The notes: generated from the sequence alone by a model not told the origin. A DNA stretch of 64,000 bases from Lamellibrachia satsuma (GCA_033239005.1 BSQZ01000006.1:1316001-1380000); one strand, 5' to 3'. Positions 49,939 to 60,330 are shown, numbered from the stretch's first letter. Program-made: numbers and translations.

Positions 49939-51783
49939 GTGTGACTTACAAAATTTTTAATACTAATACTAAAGCCGTGGTTTATTTCATTCTGCCAATC
50001 ATACCTTTCTGAGAACAGTCTTCTTTATTCAGTATGACCTTATCAAATACCATTAACAAATCATGTGGCATGCGGGAAAATGCAGCTGATGTGTTACATA
50101 AAGGATCTAAGTGAATGGAGTTGTTTTTAACATTTCTGCATCCAGTGACATTCGTAATGACGGCTCCCTTTCACAAAGTCACAGTCAACAGGGGACCTTG
50201 CATCTGATTCTTCAGCTTTGGTCCAAACAGCAGTGGTATAAATATTTAACGCTGCTCTATCTGCCGGCCATTAGGTGTAGCGTTTAGACAAGGCGGGGAG
50301 CTGTCCGCCCCATGGTCTCCTACTAGTCCGGTACAACCCAGCCATGCCAACAATAAACAGAATCTCTCTTGCAAAAACACATGTCTGTGATCCACTTATG
50401 GCCTGCTACTTAGACTCGGAGTGCATGTACACTAGGAGGGAGTTGCATGCCCAACTAATTGGACAGCACTGTTAGCACATTTAGAGCCTGCAGCTGTTCT
50501 CCTCCAGACTTAGAACTTTGTACTGTTCCAGCCAATTAGCAGACAGATGTAGGAACAATTTCAAAACTTTTCGGAAACACGTACCAAATGGACAGCGTCT
50601 GTTCAAATATGCAGTTTCAATGTGCTGCATAACACACGCAAGTAACAGTAACTGTTGTAGTTTCAAAACAATGTGATACTAAATTCTACCAGTAACATAA
50701 ATAAAAATGTTTGCCAAAAATAAAAACCAGCAGTCAACACATTTAAAAGTGGCTGCGTGTGTGGTCATTTCTCCTCCAGTTCAAGATGAATGTAGCTTTT
50801 AATTTTATGTGAGTGAACCATTATTTACCTCAAAATATATATATTTGACTTCAAAAAAGATAAAGTCAAAGTTTTTTTTCAGAGATGCACTTTGATGCAA
50901 TAGCATTTATACTATTTGAATTGTTGCTCAACATCATCGATTTATATTCAATTGAATACATAGCGGATGCTTGAATTTGCACCAAGAATCATCAGCAGCA
51001 TAAGCACAAAACATTGAATTAAGTGAGTAGAATAGTTATGAGCAAGAACATTTAATTCACTGTTGTTAAATTTAATTGATAGCAAGTTATCCAAGAAAAA
51101 AATTAAATGACTACTAAATGTCAGTTTAGCAAAAGGAACGTGATGATACAATCAAACTGTAAACCTCATTGCCACGGTATCATCTATCTTTGTCACGTGT
51201 CATAAGAACCTTGTAACTATTGTCACATGATATAATATAATGAAGTATGATTGAGAACACACAAGAACAAGAGACTTACGAAACTGGAACAACAGTCAAC
51301 ATCACTGTTGTTATCGTGCACATTGGTCAATTTCTCATTGTATTAATGAAAAAAACTCAGCTGCTGAATATACCCAAAAATTTCATTAAGTTCATGCACT
51401 TGTTACAAACCTGTTGTACATTATAATCATTACCAAGAAAAACATTTATAAAATGACTCGAACCTTCCTTTAAAACTGAGACAATTCATGAAACATCCCA
51501 ATAAGCTAAAACTAAAAATGCAGCCATAACAATATGAAATTTTAAACCTGAGTTTTGCCATGGGTATGCAGTTTCAGTACCAAAATAGCACGACCAATTT
51601 TGGTGTGTGGTCCATAGTAATAATGTTCCACTCATTCACAAGAAGCTGAGACAGCTGAGAAAGACAAAGGTATTAACAGAAATGTTAATACACAGAGAAA
51701 CAGGCTAAATCGCAACATTTCTAACAAAGTAGCAAGACAACATTAATCCGCAGAATGGCAGCACAGAAAATAAATGTACTCAC

Positions 51784-51881
51784 CAGCATTGAAGCACCAT
51801 TGTGATAGGGGTAAGGACTAATGATTGGGTAGCCAAGAGGACCAAGTCTTCTGTCAATCCCAGGCGGCTCAGGAGGCTTTC
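51784..51881 (-). CDS. TCF7L2 (pan): TCF/LEF exon 3: Pro/Tyr-rich segment
   Basis: Exon of 98 nt flanked by GTGGTACAG acceptor and ATGCTG|GTGAGT donor. Two bases complete the Gly codon begun in exon 2, then 32 codons follow: KPPEPPGIDRRLGPLG, then YPIISPYPYHNGASML. The PYPYHNG part sits where vertebrate family members have a YPFLMIPD...PYLSNGSLSP stretch, so it is probably the corresponding block between the beta-catenin-binding and central regions. It ends in phase 0. A second frame is also open across the exon but gives no Pro/Tyr pattern and does not join exon 2. Intron 2 upstream is 4.87 kb and intron 3 downstream 42 kb. Confidence 0.86.
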
Positions 51882-53041
51882 CTGTACCACATCACAACCA
51901 CACATTGTAATAAACTGTTAATTATTATTTATAAAAAGTAAAATGCTTCCCACCCACACCTAGCACATGTTTCTGAGTTAGCTTTGTCACCCTTGTATAA
52001 TTCTAGATTTCAAAACTACAACCCTAGTTTCAATGCTGAATTTCTCTGTAAATTTTCTGAAGTAGTTTTTGCAAAATTGCAGTTCCAAAGCACAAAAGTT
52101 TATATATCACGCTGTTACATATTAAAACTGCTTAATCAACTGATTTAGCCTATCGCAAATCCGGTTCATTGGTTCAAATATGTAGTGTGTGAATAGTTTA
52201 TGTAACATCCATGGTCGATTTAATAAAAATACCTATTTTTGTTCAAATCATCGAAAGAATTGACTTTAGTGTTAGATCTGGTAAGGGTCAAAATAGTGGA
52301 TATCCAAAATGGTAAACCTGGTGTGGGTCAAGGCTGGTCAAAGACGTGATCTCTATCCTCTCACCGACCACACGAGTTATAAAATTTCACCAAGGAACAA
52401 AATCATGATTTTTCTGCATTTCGATTTTCACTGCAGTAAATGCTTGAACAAGCATTAACTCTTTTTATCCCAAAGGACTATCCAAAATAAGCCTCCTAGT
52501 TCCCAAGCACATTAGCTGTCATACCGATTTCATGTTTTTTGTCTGAGCATTCCTTGTTCATGTTATATTTGTTATGCTTTATTATGTTATGCTTTATGTG
52601 TCAGAATGTTCCATAAACTATATACAAAATTAAAGCTAATTAAATTATCTTTTGAACGGTGAGAATTTTATACATGAAGGTCTATTATAACTTTACCATA
52701 TAGATTATTTTAATAAATGGTTGAGTTCATTAAAAAATAAAAATTTGTAATTACAGTCGACTTCAGAGGCTATCATGACAATAATTAATTATTTTTAAAC
52801 CGGAAGTATCAGCGAATGAAATCTTCAGAATTAAGTTATGATTCAAATGTTAAGAAAAGTATTAACAAATTATTATCCAGCATTTTTTCACTTTAAAAAA
52901 TATCAGTTTTGAAAGAACGACAGCGAAACTGATTGCATTTTTAACTTGTTATACTAGTAGTGTCTATTAGTGACCACACAAGCACAATATGTGTATAATG
53001 TTTATTTATTTTTCAAGTAACAAAACACAATTTAAAAACAA

Positions 53042-53298
53042 TTATTCTTGGACCGCCATCCACATTCGAGAGCGTCTATATGCTCGAAATTGTTGAAAAC
53101 ACATCCTCCGATGGAAACCCTCAAAATCACAGTTGGTTTCTGAGTTCTCTACTAGCGAAAGTTGAACCCTGTTGGCATGAACTTGTGCCGATCGACTGGT
53201 TAAAAAACTGCTTGATTACTGCTTAAAACAATATCTGAATCATCTGAGAATGCATCAACATCATTGTCATCGCGCATGGCGTGAATGGCGCCTGCCAT
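53042..53298 (-). pseudogene. Small acidic/basic ORF relic of unknown origin
   Basis: An ATG in a good context (AAAATGG, 53298) opens a frame beginning MAGAIHAMRDDNDVDAF, then SDDSDIVLSSNQ, which stops after 32 codons at a run of six T. If one T is missing there, the frame would go on in the next register for about 53 more codons, including NCDFEGFHRRMCF and RAYRRSRMWMAVQE, to a TAA at 53042. AATAAA signals follow within 60 bp. The acidic start and basic end are like the first exon of a transposase or a small nuclear protein, but I do not recognise the family. It could be a decayed transposon, a nested gene, or chance. Confidence 0.3.
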
Positions 53299-53428
53299 TT
53301 TGTAATAACAACGAAAATCAAAACTTTATTTAGTAATTTATTACACTCGAAATCACCATCGAGGATTTAAACAAAACAGCGTATAAGAACGGGAAGTGTC
53401 CTGGGTCAGCACACGTACACACATTTTG

Positions 53429-53617
53429 TGACGTCATAGGAATATGTGTATGTATTCTCGAGATAATTCGATGGGGCTACGCGCCTACGCTATAACTACA
53501 CAAAAAGTAGTAGGTGGGATAGAAAGGGTAACTACGTAAAAAGTCGTAGTTGGAATAGAAAGAGATAACTACTTTAATTGTTTGTCCAATGATTTCACAA
53601 AAACTACATATAAAAGG
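53429..53617. promoter_or_regulatory. CRE, CCAAT and TATA motifs with a 36-37 bp tandem repeat
   Basis: A perfect palindromic CRE TGACGTCA at 53429-53436. Two copies of an AACTACNNAAAAAGTNGTAG-type unit follow at 53494 and 53530 with a partial third at 53567. CCAAT lies at 53586-53590 and TATAAAAGG at 53609-53617 (plus orientation). The CRE is about 130 bp upstream of the small minus-strand ORF relic. This could be the regulatory end of a mobile element or an intronic promoter. No transcript is evident from sequence. Confidence 0.3.
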
Positions 53618-54557
53618 TGAAGAAACGAGCTACCACATTGTAGTGGATACTACGGAGTAGGTAGGTTTGGTTTTTTGCAAACTTAATTTGAAATGTGACT
53701 AGCAAAAAAGTCAAATTGATTAAGCACCTTTAACTAACTTGCAACATTCCATGTTAAATCATTGTGATCTAGTTTATCCATAGTTTAGTAACTTTACAGA
53801 GACAATTATTTTAACAAAAAAGGGCATCCTATCCAGAATTTCAAAGTCAAATCACGATTTTAAATACTAATAATTAATTAGTAGTTTGACTTGACATCAA
53901 GCAAATTGTTTAATTTCTTTCATACTTCGGCTATAAATTTTTTATTAGTTGCTGTTCGTTTATGAATCTGCTGGCCCAATACTTTTTTAAAAACTTCTCT
54001 ACATCTTCTCTTATCATTCCATCTACAAAAAACATACTTTATAAAAAAATAAGTTCTTGTGCACTTTTTCAGTCCAAATAATGCCACACTGCAGTGAATT
54101 ATTTGGACCACAAAAACACAATAAATAATTTAGGTCAATCTAGGTCATGATTACTGCATTTGGATTACTATTTTTTTCACCAACCAATTCATTTTGTGTT
54201 AAAGAAAATCCATAAACCAACTAATAAAAAATAAAAGGCCTTAGTATCCAGCCAATTACTTATAATATAATTTGTTAGCCCAGTTAAAAATTCCAATATA
54301 GTATACCCTGCTAACTGATTTTCATTTACCAAATTATTTTGAGATATTATAAGATGCATGTGATCTGCACTGGAATAAGCTCAACTAATATGCGAGTATT
54401 TAGGTACTATTAACATGAGTTTATTTACACTTTAGGAGCATATTAAAATAAACTTAAGCACATAATATATATTATATATATATTTGTCAGCCTAAAGAAT
54501 TATTCTAAACTGCTTAGAAAATATTTGATATTACAGTACAACATAAGGTTTTCACAG

Positions 54558-54558
<1 letters not shown>

Positions 54559-54614
<56 letters not shown>
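54559..54614. repeat. (TA)n microsatellite, 56 bp
   Basis: Uninterrupted TA alternation in intron 2. Confidence 0.97.
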
Positions 54615-54615
<1 letters not shown>

Positions 54616-56449
54616 CACTAACAGTAAGTTATCTTGTTAAGTCCCAATTTTTTAATTCCGTTATTGCTTGACCAGATCCAAAGATATTATTTGCTAAACA
54701 TTACATTATAATAAAAAATAATTATATATGCAAATTAAATAAAGTAAGGTTGACCAAATAACTGAATTATGATCACAACATCATGACATGTAAAGTCTCA
54801 TTCTCAAGCAGATGTGTTGACTGTTTTCACTGAAGTTGTATTTGTCTTGCTCCATTTAATACAGTCAATTACGACTGTAATAAAAAAATGTATGTCCAGT
54901 CCAGGCTTAGTAATATTCTGATTTTTTATTATTATCTGTTTATTTTTCATTACTATGCATACAAATAGTTCTTATATATGCAATAGGATATTGTTAACCC
55001 AGACCTTCACAACTCAAATACCCATCAAAACTTGAATCGTGTGCCTGAAGAGTGTATAAAAGAACTATCTACATCTACATCATTAACGGGAAGAACCATT
55101 CGGTATATAATCCGATGGTCACCCCATGGACAGCATCAGACAATTTAAAATCAAGATAAAAGAACCCATATTATTATCAATTGTTAAAATTACATATATT
55201 CGTTTGGATGCTGACCACAGGGTTTCCTATCATTGGCATATTAATGAAAAAATTTCAGACAATAATTAACTTCTTTCCAGATTATTGAAATGCAGGTTCC
55301 TGGTTAGACAAGAGTTTTTGATTTAAACAGTCACAGCTGAAGAACTAAGATTATAGGCAAATACAGATTCAGCAAATACAGTCAAAGAGCCTCAACTCAA
55401 GATTTATACCCCACAATCTTCATCTTAATTCAGTTGTTCGGTCAACTTTACTTTATTTAATTCACATAATGTAATTTATAGCACAGAATATTTTTTAGTC
55501 AAGCCAAGCCGTTACAAAATTAGGTCTTTTTAACAAGACAACTTAAATCAACTCATTATATATCACTGTGTACATCTAACCTATTATAACACTGAATTAT
55601 TTTATGCAGTGTAGAACATAATTATTCAGTATGAAAAAATGCCTGGTTAATGGGGTTATACAAATTTATCGTTTTTAGTGAACTGTTTATATCTGGTTTT
55701 CTCATTATGTTTAATATTAAAACTGATGACAACAGTTTGTAACATATACCATTCGCAGTACATCTCCAGATAATATGATTGGTAACATACATCTAACCAA
55801 ACAGTTAAATATTGCTGAGGTAACATAGTTACCAAATTACTGAATATATATGTTAACCAAGAAAACCGAAATCAAGGCCTTTACATCTTATTCTTAGTTA
55901 CATGAAATATAGAAACATGCAAGCAAAACCAATGGCATAAATAATAAAAATAGATTTTCACAAATACTAACATTCCTTGGCCAGTATAACTATGCAGGTG
56001 AAAAAATTAGCCACATAATTTGTTTGATGATTTGAAGAAGATACAGTTTTGTTTCGGGACCACGTTTTATAAAAAAAGTTATTTTAAGCAAGTGCAGCAC
56101 TCCAGTCAAATTAAGAAGCACTATACTATTATATAAAATTATATATACAACATATAATGATGATGTTTCAAAGTCCTTAAATTTGTATGCATATTCATTG
56201 CCAATAGTAATGTAGACAATATGCTTATTCCACATAATCATAATGTGGTACATAAAAGGGGGTATATACACGTTGGTAAAATACTTAGCTCAACAATAGT
56301 TGATAATGCATGATAGTCAGCTAGATAAGCAAATCTGCATAATTGAAAAATTCGCATAAAAAGTCCAATAAATCAGTACACAGCAACAGGAAAAAGAACT
56401 AGGAAGCCCAGCGAAACGTCGTGGGTTTTTGACGGTCGTGGATTCCACG

Positions 56450-56461
56450 GCCGCCTTTGAT
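56450..56461. promoter_or_regulatory. TCF-type site (CCTTTGAT) overlapping GCCGCC, in intron 2
   Basis: GCCGCCTTTGAT at 56450-56461, that is ATCAAAGG on the gene's strand, matches the (A/T)(A/T)CAAAG core bound by TCF HMG boxes. The overlapping GCCGCC resembles the helper motif bound by the C-clamp of invertebrate TCFs. It lies in a CpG-rich patch (about 56400-56640) 300 bp downstream of exon 2. Functional use is inference. Confidence 0.3.
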
Positions 56462-56754
56462 ATGCCTCGTCGGTTATTTTTAGATCGTTAGAAGTCGTTC
56501 CGACTGACTGTTCACAGGGCGCCGAAACAATGAGCCCCGGACACCAAACCCCGGTTCAGCTCAAAAACCGTCCCAAACCCACCACCCCAGTAAATAAGGT
56601 CACTCTTGCTGACATTTTCCGTACGTTTGTAATCGACATACAGTCTGCCAACGCTGTGAATCATCGGTCCTTTTAAGTAATACAGCGTACCGATCAAAGT
56701 TTTTGAAGTGCAGCGGCGAAGAAGCGATGGACTACTTTCAAAAACACAACTTAC

Positions 56755-56824
56755 CATCCTGACCCGATGTGGAGCCCTTGTCGTCTGCCGAGTAACTTCG
56801 CCCTTCAATATCCGAACTTTTGCC
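56755..56824 (-). CDS. TCF7L2 (pan): TCF/LEF exon 2: short polar linker
   Basis: Exon of 70 nt between a TGTTTTAG acceptor and a GATG|GTAAGT donor, separated from exon 1 by a 105-bp intron. It begins in phase 0, matching the end of exon 1, and ends with one extra base. It reads GKSSDIEGRSYSADDK then GSTSGQD, a Ser/Asp/Gly-rich linker that follows the beta-catenin-binding segment. The single leftover G joins GA of exon 3 to make Gly, so the phase arithmetic supports both borders. The linker is poorly conserved between animal groups. The support is the splice sites, phase and position, not a recognisable motif. Confidence 0.87.
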
Positions 56825-56929
56825 CTAAAACACAAACGATAGACTTGCACTTGCCGTGTCATCCGATGTCGGCAAAAATCACAACAAAGTCGGTCGACGA
56901 ATGCCGACAGCAGAACTTGGATATCATAC

Positions 56930-57073
56930 CTCTTCGCTTTCGGTAACCAGTCCCAACTTATCTTCCGAGAGATTTTCAGATGAACGTTTCTCCTCTTCGC
57001 CTTCATCTTTGTACACTTTAACCTCGTCAGTTGATGCTAAATCGTCGCCACCGCTGGAATTCACGTGCGGCAT
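56930..57073 (-). CDS. TCF7L2 (pan): TCF/LEF exon 1: beta-catenin-binding domain
   Basis: First coding exon, 144 nt, exactly 48 codons, ending in phase 0 before a GTATGA donor. The peptide starts [17 protein letters not shown] and continues with [18 protein letters not shown] to TESEE. The GGDDL and DEGE acidic motifs are the hallmark of the N-terminal segment of TCF/LEF proteins that lies along the armadillo repeats of beta-catenin. The start is chosen because ATG has an A at -3 (GACCATGC), an in-frame TAG lies ten codons upstream (nine sense codons between), and the family begins with MPQL or a similar sequence. It is very acidic, as expected. The frame remains open into the short intron in another reading, but that reading has no family similarity. 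This exon identifies the gene almost by itself. Confidence 0.95.
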
Positions 57074-57340
57074 GGTCAGACGGTAGAGCCTTTTGATCTA
57101 ATTTCACTCGGGATGTAACGATTCTCGCAACGCTTTTGAAACCGCCATGAAATTTCTTCTCTCCCACCATTCGTTGGTGTCCAACTCGCACTAGCCGAGC
57201 CCTTTGTCCCCGTTTTGAATGAGCGTCCAATCAGCGGCGGCGTTACATTAGCACCTGGCTGCCTCCGCTGGCCTCGTTTAGCTAGTGGCTTATCGGCCGT
57301 ATTGTCAGCCCACGAAACGTCGAACGACAGAAAGCATTTG
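57074..57340 (-). promoter_or_regulatory. Likely 5'UTR and proximal promoter of the TCF/LEF gene
   Basis: GC- and CpG-richer sequence directly upstream of the start codon. An in-frame stop ten codons before ATG shows that the coding frame does not extend upstream. On the gene's strand an ATTGG (inverted CCAAT; CCAAT on the plus strand at 57227-57231) lies about 155 bp upstream of ATG in a GCGGCG-rich context, as in many TATA-less developmental promoters. A CTTTGT motif lies near 57202. No convincing TATA box was found. The transcription start cannot be fixed from sequence. Confidence 0.5.
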
Positions 57341-57446
57341 GCAATGGGTAAAACTAATAAAATGTCTAAATGTATAATAAGCAAAATTAATAAGCTAACA
57401 CACTTGTTTAATATTAAATGTATTCAAGTTACATGAAACATAATAT

Positions 57447-57507
57447 AATATAATTATGAGAATAAACCTCATATGGCATATATGAGGTTTATTCTCATAA
57501 TTATATT
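57447..57507. repeat. Perfect palindrome, 28-bp arms, 5-nt loop
   Basis: AATATAATTATGAGAATAAA CCTCATAT / GGCAT / ATATGAGG TTTATTCTCATAATTATATT. The arms are perfectly complementary. It lies about 370 bp upstream of the TCF start codon. It may be a foldback element, a hairpin-forming transcript, or a recent palindromic duplication. Confidence 0.95.
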
Positions 57508-57879
57508 GTTCAAGGTTATATTAACGTTTATTTAATGTGCCATTTAAATGGTGTGTTGAGATAGTGACTTTTGAATTAAGACATACATCCTGGATTGATG
57601 TTTGCACAAATATAATCTTCAGCTAATGACTGGTGTTGTATTAAACGATTTTGTTGATTGAAATCCCTGTCTTTTATTTAATCACGTTATACTCTTATTA
57701 TTTCTTTAGACAAGGAACAGAAATCTATGTAATATTGTTGTATCTCGTTAATTTACACATTAATGTTAACTGTTGTCACTTGGTATTGTAAGTTTTTCCA
57801 AAACGTGAGTGTTACTAGGAAGGCTAACGCACTGTACATGTTTTCTATATGTAACGTTGCTTGTGGTGTCTGCCCGCCA

Positions 57880-58060
57880 GCTGCTACGCGGCGCTCCGAG
57901 CAGACTTCAAACAACGCAGACGTGCGTAATGAGTGACAGGCGCCTTTGAAACGCGTGCCAATCAGAGTGCAAATAGAGCGTGGCCTCTTCAGGGGGCCGC
58001 CAATCGCAGAGTGGCGGGAAAATAGCACTTCGGTGACCGGCGCGATAAATCCATCTCATT
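57880..58060. promoter_or_regulatory. CpG-rich promoter-like patch with two CCAAT boxes and an E2F-like site
   Basis: About 0.8 kb upstream of the start codon. CCAAT at 57958-57962 and 58000-58004, GGCGGGAAA (E2F-type) at 58013-58021, and CCTTTGAA (TCF-type, TTCAAAGG on the other strand) at 57943-57950, in a CpG-rich stretch between AT-rich flanks. It could be a distal promoter of the TCF gene or the promoter of a divergent transcript. No ORF with family similarity follows on either side. Confidence 0.4.
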
Positions 58061-58819
58061 TCGAGTAAAACAGTGTTTATTATTATCTCCGATGACTGTG
58101 ACACCAAACATAAACAAGCACATAGTGGTAATGCTTGCATGGTGATATAAGACAATGACCACATCGAACAGCAGCTAACATTGCCATGTTTTAATCAAAA
58201 TCCATTATCGTTTAAAAAAAACAACCACACTCGTAACTGCCTATAGTGCATTTAATTAAGGGTATAGAGTTTGGTCGTTTCATATTTATTTTAAAAACAT
58301 GTTATAACTACACTGTAGCATGTTAACTGTCCATATGTATTTTAATGAACCACATTTGTTTAGTACCGTTTTACCGTTATCTGTTTAAGAATGTACGAGT
58401 CGAATATTGTGTTTTTATTGCATGCTTGAACAGCAAGCATCATTAAATCACATTTGGGCGGTCTAGATGTTAGAATAGATCGGAATAGTTTACACTACAA
58501 TTTTATAACATAATGTTATGATAAAACCGACCAGACTGTGTACCTTTAGGGACAGCATTCAGACATTGCAGTTTCCCAAATTTTAGATGTCTAAAAAATG
58601 TTGCTTTATGTACACACTGTATTGGTGCTCACGTCATGTTTTTTTATTAATTGTACTATATGTACATAACACATAATTCCTGTTCCCACGAACCAGTCTG
58701 CATACTCACCACGTTGAGTTTTGTTTGGTGGAAGTGAGGGGGTGGGCGGGGACGAAGAGGAGGGTGAGGAGGAAGGAGACGATGCACAGGTAAAGCCGCA
58801 TAGACGTTGAGGCAAATGT

Positions 58820-58881
58820 AGTGGTGGTGGTGGTGGTGGTGGTGTTGTTGTTGGTGGTGGTGGTGGTGTGGGGGGAGGGGG
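58820..58881. repeat. (GGT)n / G-rich microsatellite
   Basis: GTGGTGGTGG... with a GTTGTTGTT interruption, then GTGGGGGGAGGGGG. The G-rich plus strand could form a G-quadruplex. Pro/His-rich minus-strand frames here are artefacts of the repeat. Confidence 0.9.
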
Positions 58882-59574
58882 TACTTCATCACCGCTCCAC
58901 CACATGTATGATCTTGCAAAGGGACGGGGAGGGAGAGGGGGAAGGGCGCAGCTTAGTATTTAGTGGACGGCCACTTACCAAATACTATGCAATTTATGAA
59001 AGTATATAAATGTGCCAAAGATCTTTAGAAGGCAATGGAAGAATTGCGTTGGTAAACTAGAACTGGCCCGTTCATACTTGTTCGCACCCGCCTACGCTAC
59101 TGGTATGTAGACACAAACAACCCAATCCAACCCAATCGCAGTTTGATGTATTTGCAAATACCACTTGTTTTTTTCGAATGTTACGAGTTCAAGATATGAT
59201 CCCAGGCGCTGATTTGCGGGTGCACCCGATGCGCCATAAAATCGGTTGATATTATTCACTGTGTTTTCGGCAGACCCTCTCTTAACATTTATTTATGATT
59301 TTTTATTTATTTACCTATGACCCCTTACTGTGTCACGATCGACTGTCACAACGACATCTCTGCATGGAATTTTCTAAATAATTCTATTTTTAACTCAACC
59401 ATATTGCAGTCACTTTCATTTCCAATGCCATGTTTTATTACTAGAATGAGTGTACAGTGGTGTGTATGGGATCATTGAAATCGTCATGGTTGATATTTTG
59501 TATAATAGTTTTGCTTACCCTATTCTACTCTTGTTCAACTTGGCCAATGGGTAAGTAAGACTCAATACATCTGG

Positions 59575-59688
<114 letters not shown>

Positions 59689-59967
59689 CCTCACACTGTC
59701 CATGTGCCCTCACCACCCAGGGAATTTAGTTATTTGCTCGTGCTATCCAAAAGTGCCATATTATTTTAATTGTCTTCCTCCACTAGATACACAATTCAGG
59801 TGTCTTGCTATGTATATTCGTCGTGTAAATTAATACGACAAAACAGCGTTGGATAGAACCACCAAACGACTATCAATCAATGCCAGTTGACGTAAATGTC
59901 CTGGACGTGTAGAGCGGACGGGGAAAACAGACACTGATGATTCATTGGCTTGTAGTGTACTCGAATG

Positions 59968-60032
59968 TAATCAAATGAATTGTGTAACGTTACACTACAT
60001 TTTAGTGTAACATTACACAATTCATTTGATTA
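59968..60032. repeat. Near-perfect palindrome, 30-bp arms, 5-nt loop
   Basis: Left arm TAATCAAATGAATTGTGTAA then CGTTACACTA, loop CATTT, right arm its complement with a single mismatch. It has the same architecture as the palindrome at 57447-57507 but an unrelated sequence. Confidence 0.95.
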
Positions 60033-60184
60033 ATTTAAGTGAAACTGAGTTTACAAATGATTTACACCATTTATGAAGAAAAACACAGTTTTATGGAGAA
60101 GAGATAAGACAATATCACAATGGACCGTGTCATAGGAATTACAACTTTCGCATCACCCGTGGGATTTACGCCATCATCATCTCC

Positions 60185-60330
60185 GATATTGGACATTGTA
60201 TTTACACAATGAGGCCGACGGGCTGATGCAGCACACTAGCGACATCTAGCGGAGAAGTGACGACGTCGGCGCGGCGCTCTCTATCAGCCATATTATGTTC
60301 GCAATAACCGCATTACGAACTTCAAACAGT
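60185..60330. promoter_or_regulatory. CpG-rich promoter-like patch
   Basis: Short island with GACGACGTCGGCGCGGCGC, a YY1-like GCCATATTATG (60286-60296) and CTAGCGACATCTAGCGG (one core mismatch from a CTCF-type site). No convincing gene starts from it on either strand. Confidence 0.3.

Larger units (their letters stand above)
44241..51783 (-). other. Intron 3, gene-proximal part: non-coding, with possible regulatory patches
   Basis: Outside the tandem repeats listed separately, no exon was supported. Two patches look more complex than their AT-rich surroundings. At 48180-48470 there are CAGGTGTCAC, TAATTAATTA, TTACGTCA and two ATCATTCAA/ATCGTTC-like runs. At 50130-50350 there are ACAAAG, TAAATATT and GCCGGCC motifs. 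Such motif-dense islands in the long intron of a developmental regulator are candidates for enhancers, by inference only. Confidence 0.45.
51882..56754 (-). other. Intron 2
   Basis: Bounded by the exon 2 donor and exon 3 acceptor, 4873 bp. AT-rich, with a (TA)n tract at 54559-54614. The half nearest exon 2 (56400-56754) is CpG-rich and continuous with the promoter island. An ORF relic and a CRE/TATA patch at 53.0-53.65 kb are listed separately. The remainder (53.7-56.3 kb) shows nothing recognisable. Confidence 0.8.
1..57073 (-). other. TCF7L2 (pan): TCF/LEF (TCF7L2/pangolin-like) gene, 5' part, five or more exons
   Basis: TCF/LEF proteins bind DNA through an HMG box and recruit beta-catenin through their N-terminus to switch Wnt target genes on; without Wnt they hold Groucho-type repressors. 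Seen here: five minus-strand exons with GT/AG borders whose phases join into one open frame of about 143 residues. The N-terminus has the family's GGDDL and KDEGEEEK motifs, and exons 4-5 give ASLYMYNNEHF, PPPAHMG and DPKTG followed by a Pro-rich stretch, the order found in animal TCFs. Introns are 105 bp, 4.87 kb, 42.07 kb and 8.24 kb. The HMG box is not in the window and must lie to the left. Non-vertebrate animals generally have one such gene, so the human-style paralogue name is only a label. Family assignment is strong. The exact exon count is less certain, because another small phase-0 exon could hide in the 42-kb intron. Confidence 0.92.

Noticed and set aside
56512..57006. 164-codon minus-strand frame covering exons 1-2 of the TCF gene
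   Set aside because: Wrong reading frame running through exon 1, intron 1 and exon 2. The family-like peptide and GT/AG borders are in another frame.
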